Positions 60,577-64,000 of a stretch of 64,000 bases of DNA are shown here, in pieces. The stretch comes from JALFST01 sp022779285. GTDB taxonomy: Bacteria; Bacillota; Clostridia; Tissierellales; Peptoniphilaceae. The notes under the pieces were generated by a model that was not told where the DNA came from, did not search any database, and was given only the letters and a program-made list of their open reading frames with translations. Both the position numbers and the translations under genes were made by a program. The DNA is taken from NCBI GenBank assembly GCA_050313895.1, contig JBNPMI010000004.1; one strand, 5' to 3'. Positions within the stretch are counted from its first letter, which is position 1. Each line of letters begins with the position of its first letter.

Positions 60577-62961
60577 CTATACCGTAAAACGGTCGATTTT
60601 CCAGATTTCCTCGGCATACTCACGAATCGTACGATCTGAAGAAAAATAACCGCAGTTTGCCAAATTCATCAGGCATTTTTTTGCCCATCCTCTTCGATCA
60701 CGATACGCGGCATCTACAGCCTCCTGCGCCTCCTCATATTTGCGGAAGTCATAGAGAAGATAATATTGATCGCCCCGTTCACCATTTTGAGGTGCTACAA
60801 GACTATTGTACACATCCAGGAACATAAAGGTTCCGTTATCCGAGAGCAGCCTTTCATTTAAAAGATAATCCACCACCGTTTTGATTTCCGGATCGGTATG
60901 GTAGAACTCCATCGGATTGTATGTGGATGCGATTTCATTGAGCTCCTCTACCGTAGCTCCGAAACGGAAGTTGTTCTCCTCGCCGGCTGCCCGGAAGATT
61001 TCAATGTTCGCACCGTCATAGGTTCCCAGAGTCGGCGTTGCATTCATCATAAATTTCATACAGCCTGTTCCCGAGGCTTCTTTTCCCGCCGTGGAAATCT
61101 GTTCAGAGATATCGGCTGCGGGAAAGAGCTTTTCCGCAGAGCTGACACGGTAATTTTGCAGAAAAATCACGCGAAGCTTGCCCTTGGTATCCGGATCATT
61201 ATTGACCATCTTTGCAATTTCATTGATAAACTTGATAATCGCTTTGGCGCGGAAATAACCCGGAGCCGCCTTTGCCCCGAAAAAGAAGGTGCGCGGAACG
61301 ACATCCAGACCCGGGTTTGTTTTCAATTTGGTATAGAGCGAAAGAATATGAAATGCGTTGAGAAGCTGTCTCTTGTACTCATGCAGGCGCTTGATTTGAA
61401 TGTCAAAGATGGAATCCGGATCTACAGTGAGTCCCTCGGTGCGATGCACATATGCTGCAAGCTGCGCCTTCTTTTTTCTCTTGATCGCATTGAGTTCATC
61501 CAATGTCTCCGGATCGTCCGCAAAACGCTCCAGCCCCTTCAACAGGGTAAGATCGTTTTTCCAAGCCTCCGTGTTCAGCTTGCGCGTTATGAACTCCGAC
61601 AGCTCGGCATTCGCGTATTGGAGCCAGCGGCGCGGTGTTACGCCGTTCGTTTTGTTGCTGAAGCGCTCCGGGAACAGCGCATACCATTGCGCCAAGGTCT
61701 CCCGCTTGAGAATGTCCGTGTGAATAGCGGCTACTCCGTTGACCCCTGTAGCGCACCAAACAGCAAGATATGCCATTTCCACAACATCATCGTGCACAAT
61801 GCGGTAGCTGCCGAGGGCTTGCTCTTCGATGCCCTTTTCACGCAAAACCGAAATCATCTTCTGATCGATTTCACGAATCAAATCCAAACAGCGCGGACTG
61901 ACCTCCTCCACGATATCCAAGCTCCATTTTTCAAGAGCTTCCTGCAAAACCGTGTGATTGGTAAAAGCAAAGGTATGCGTGATGATGTCGTAGGCTCTGT
62001 CCCAGGAAAGACCCTCCTGATCGATCAAAAGACGCATCAGCTCTGCAATTCCAATGACGGGATGTGTATCGTTGAGCTGAAACGCATGATATTCATGGAA
62101 ATGATAAAAGCCGGGATCCTCCGGAAAATTTTTCTTATATTTTGCAATCAGATCCTGCATGCTTGCAGACGTGAAAAAGTACTGTTGCTTTAAACGCAGC
62201 ACCTTGCCTGCACGCTGAATATCGTTGGGATACAGCACGCGAGTGATATCCTCCGCACGATTCTTGCTCTCAACCGAGTGCGCATATTGAAAATTGTTGA
62301 ATTGATCGAAATTAAAGCCGGAATCCAATGGCTCCGCCTGCCAGAGACGGAGCGTGTTGATCACGTGATTTCGATAACCGATGATGGGCATATCATAGGG
62401 CACCGCCCAAACCGCCTCCTCTCGGAAGCGAACGATCTGCGCCTCGGATTCGCGGCGCACCGACCAGAAATCACCGTGCCTGGTCCAATCATCGCCCAGC
62501 TCTCTTTGAAATCCGTCGATAAATTTTTGCTTAAAAATGCCTTCGCTGTATCGAACGCCGTATCCTTGCACCGGAAACCCTTCCGTAGCGGCGGATTCAA
62601 TAAAACAGGCCGCCAATCTTCCAAGACCTCCATTGCCCAGGGCAGCATCCTCTTCCTGATCCTCAAGGGCTTCAAAATCAATGTTTAATTCCTTGAGTTC
62701 ACTTTTTACCTCGTCATAGATTCCGAGGTTGAGCAGATTGTTGCCGAGAGATCTTCCGATCAGGAACTCCGCGGAGAAATAGTATTCGTTGCGCAAAGTC
62801 CGCGTCTTTTGTCGTGTCGCAATCCATTGATCCTGGATTTGATTCATAATCAATTGTGAGAGCGCCGCGTATTTTTCTTTTATGCTGGACTCCTCATAGG
62901 GAATTCCAAAAAGATTCCTGCACTGTCGATCGAGCTGTTCAGAAAAATTTTGTGGGTCCAT
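60577..62961 (-). CDS. glgP: Glycogen/starch phosphorylase
   Basis: A 794-residue GT35 enzyme that releases glucose 1-phosphate from alpha-1,4-glucan. The PLP-binding lysine is in ASGTGCMKFMMNAT. The N-terminal FSAEFLIGRSLGNNLLNLG and NGGLGRLAACFIES, and FNDTHP-like QLNDTHPVIGIAE, are conserved. GAGGAGG precedes ATG 62961. With fba downstream and the cytoplasmic amylase at 27 kb, it feeds glycolysis from stored glucan. Confidence 0.96.
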   Translation of the reverse strand: MDPQNFSEQLDRQCRNLFGIPYEESSIKEKYAALSQLIMNQIQDQWIATRQKTRTLRNEYYFSAEFLIGRSLGNNLLNLGIYDEVKSELKELNIDFEALEDQEEDAALGNGGLGRLAACFIESAATEGFPVQGYGVRYSEGIFKQKFIDGFQRELGDDWTRHGDFWSVRRESEAQIVRFREEAVWAVPYDMPIIGYRNHVINTLRLWQAEPLDSGFNFDQFNNFQYAHSVESKNRAEDITRVLYPNDIQRAGKVLRLKQQYFFTSASMQDLIAKYKKNFPEDPGFYHFHEYHAFQLNDTHPVIGIAELMRLLIDQEGLSWDRAYDIITHTFAFTNHTVLQEALEKWSLDIVEEVSPRCLDLIREIDQKMISVLREKGIEEQALGSYRIVHDDVVEMAYLAVWCATGVNGVAAIHTDILKRETLAQWYALFPERFSNKTNGVTPRRWLQYANAELSEFITRKLNTEAWKNDLTLLKGLERFADDPETLDELNAIKRKKKAQLAAYVHRTEGLTVDPDSIFDIQIKRLHEYKRQLLNAFHILSLYTKLKTNPGLDVVPRTFFFGAKAAPGYFRAKAIIKFINEIAKMVNNDPDTKGKLRVIFLQNYRVSSAEKLFPAADISEQISTAGKEASGTGCMKFMMNATPTLGTYDGANIEIFRAAGEENNFRFGATVEELNEIASTYNPMEFYHTDPEIKTVVDYLLNERLLSDNGTFMFLDVYNSLVAPQNGERGDQYYLLYDFRKYEEAQEAVDAAYRDRRGWAKKCLMNLANCGYFSSDRTIREYAEEIWKIDRFTV

Positions 62962-62982
62962 ATATCCTCCTCTTTATGTCAA

Positions 62983-64000
62983 TCAGGCTTTTGTTGTCGC
63001 CATCTCCTGGTTGGCAAGCATTTCCAGTTTATTGAGCTGATCCTGCGTTTGCAGCGCTTCAATCATTTCCTCGATATCACCGTCCAGAAATTCCTGGAGG
63101 CGATAAATAGTTCGATTGATTCGGTGATCCGTAATGCGTCCCTGCGGAAAATTGTAGGTTCGAATACGCTCCGAGCGGTCTCCCGTCCCTACCTGGGATC
63201 GACGATCCGCTGAAATTGCCTTCTGCCTTTCCTCCATCTCCAAATCGTAGAGACGCGCTCGCAAAATCTGCATAGCCTTTTCTTTGTTTTTCAGCTGACT
63301 TTTTTCATCTTGAATGGAAACCACGATTCCTGAGGGCAGGTGTGTGATACGAACAGCCGAGTCCGTAGTATTGACGCATTGTCCGCCATGCCCTCCCGAA
63401 CGATAAACATCGATGCGAAGATCCTTCGGATCGATATGCACATCCACATCCTCCGCCTCGGGAAGCACCGCTACGGTTGCGGTGGAAGTGTGGATCCGTC
63501 CGGCGGATTCCGTTTCCGGAACGCGTTGTACACGGTGTACACCCGACTCATACTTGAGCCTTGAGTATGCACCCTCACCCTTTACCAGGAACGTGGCTTC
63601 CTTAATCCCGCCGATACCTTGCTCTGTCTGACCAAGCTCCTCAATCTTATAGCCTGCTTTATCGGCATACATGTGATACATGCGATAGAGATCCCCTGCA
63701 AAAAGGCCGGCCTCGTCACCGCCTGCACCCGCACGGATTTCCACGATTACATTTTTATAATCATTCGGATCCTTGGGAATCAACAAAAGCTTGAGCTTCT
63801 GCGCAAATTCTTCAATTTGCTCTTCCTTTTCCTTCAAATCCGATGTAAGCATCTCTTTCATCTCTTCATCCAACGGATCCGACAAAAGCTCACGGTCCTC
63901 CTCGGCTGACGCCACTGCATGAGAATAAGCATCATAGGCCTCTGCCACCGGTTTGAGCTCATTATATTCGCGATTGACCTTGCGCCATTGGTCCATATCC
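62983..64000 (-). CDS. prfA: Peptide chain release factor 1 (5' end cut by the window)
   Basis: RF1, which releases peptides at UAA/UAG. The catalytic GGQ is in SGGHGGQCVNTTDSAV, and the anticodon-like PxT segment is in the domain near VQRVPETE. About 338 residues are visible; the N-terminal 15-20 residues are beyond the right edge. The stop lies 22 bases before glgP. In many Firmicutes prfA is followed by prmC, which is absent here. Confidence 0.95.
   Translation of the reverse strand, partial: DMDQWRKVNREYNELKPVAEAYDAYSHAVASAEEDRELLSDPLDEEMKEMLTSDLKEKEEQIEEFAQKLKLLLIPKDPNDYKNVIVEIRAGAGGDEAGLFAGDLYRMYHMYADKAGYKIEELGQTEQGIGGIKEATFLVKGEGAYSRLKYESGVHRVQRVPETESAGRIHTSTATVAVLPEAEDVDVHIDPKDLRIDVYRSGGHGGQCVNTTDSAVRITHLPSGIVVSIQDEKSQLKNKEKAMQILRARLYDLEMEERQKAISADRRSQVGTGDRSERIRTYNFPQGRITDHRINRTIYRLQEFLDGDIEEMIEALQTQDQLNKLEMLANQEMATTKA

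Noticed and set aside
60898..62193. A 431-codon plus-strand frame
   Set aside because: Antisense to glycogen phosphorylase; no ribosome site and no recognisable protein.

Overview
The window looks like a chromosome segment of an anaerobic, fermentative Clostridia-type Firmicute. Reasons: a single-chain pyruvate:ferredoxin oxidoreductase, an HPr kinase, the murB-rapZ-whiA block, strong AGGAGG ribosome sites with frequent GTG/TTG starts, a long Firmicute-type SRP RNA, a B. subtilis-style pyr operon (pyrK/pyrD class 1B) that also carries pyrI, and a 4-hydroxybutyryl-CoA dehydratase (AbfD). No genus can be named from the sequence alone.

Layout. 1-0.5 kb: a strong promoter reading out of the left edge, probably an rRNA leader. 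0.5-9 kb, minus strand: murB, rapZ, Nudix, whiA, an LCP protein, a SAM hydroxide adenosyltransferase and a complete ECF transporter (fused ATPase, T component, UPF0397-like S component). 9-24 kb: uracil permease, a dead ABC-ATPase fragment, PFOR, hprK, uvrC, a small XRE regulator, aminopeptidase P, ychF, a K+-type membrane pyrophosphatase and MscL. 24-28 kb: a membrane-anchored BNR-like protein, RNase H and a cytoplasmic alpha-amylase. 28-34 kb, plus strand: pyrC-K-D-F-E-B-I, giving UMP synthesis apart from carbamoyl-phosphate synthase. 34-38.3 kb: an AT-rich bacteriocin-export-like island (ABC ATPase, decayed small secreted protein, lipoprotein, DUF1430-like membrane protein) next to the SRP RNA and tRNA-Ser(GGA). 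39-44 kb: an ato-like operon (two-subunit CoA-transferase, thiolase, DASS carrier) divergent from a LysR regulator.

45.3-58.3 kb is the most interesting region. It reads rpoN, a YcxB-like membrane protein, a PAS sigma-54 activator, a terminator, a well-matched -24/-12 promoter, and then permease, abfD, NifU-like protein, a CGGC::FabZ fusion, 4-hydroxybutyrate CoA-transferase, acyl carrier protein, LuxE-like, LuxC-like and an AMP-forming acyl ligase. It looks like a self-contained sigma-54 regulon that joins 4-hydroxybutyrate dehydration to a carrier-protein-based acid activation and reduction module. The individual families are known; the pathway formed by the combination is inference and is not one I recognise.

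58.5-64 kb: a small membrane protein flanked by two copies of a 66-bp hairpin repeat, class II fructose-bisphosphate aldolase, glycogen phosphorylase, and prfA, which is cut by the right edge.

Metabolically the window suggests glycogen/starch to pyruvate to acetyl-CoA, C4 units (acetoacetate, 4-hydroxybutyrate) entering at acetoacetyl-CoA and crotonyl-CoA, and an ion-pumping pyrophosphatase for energy conservation.
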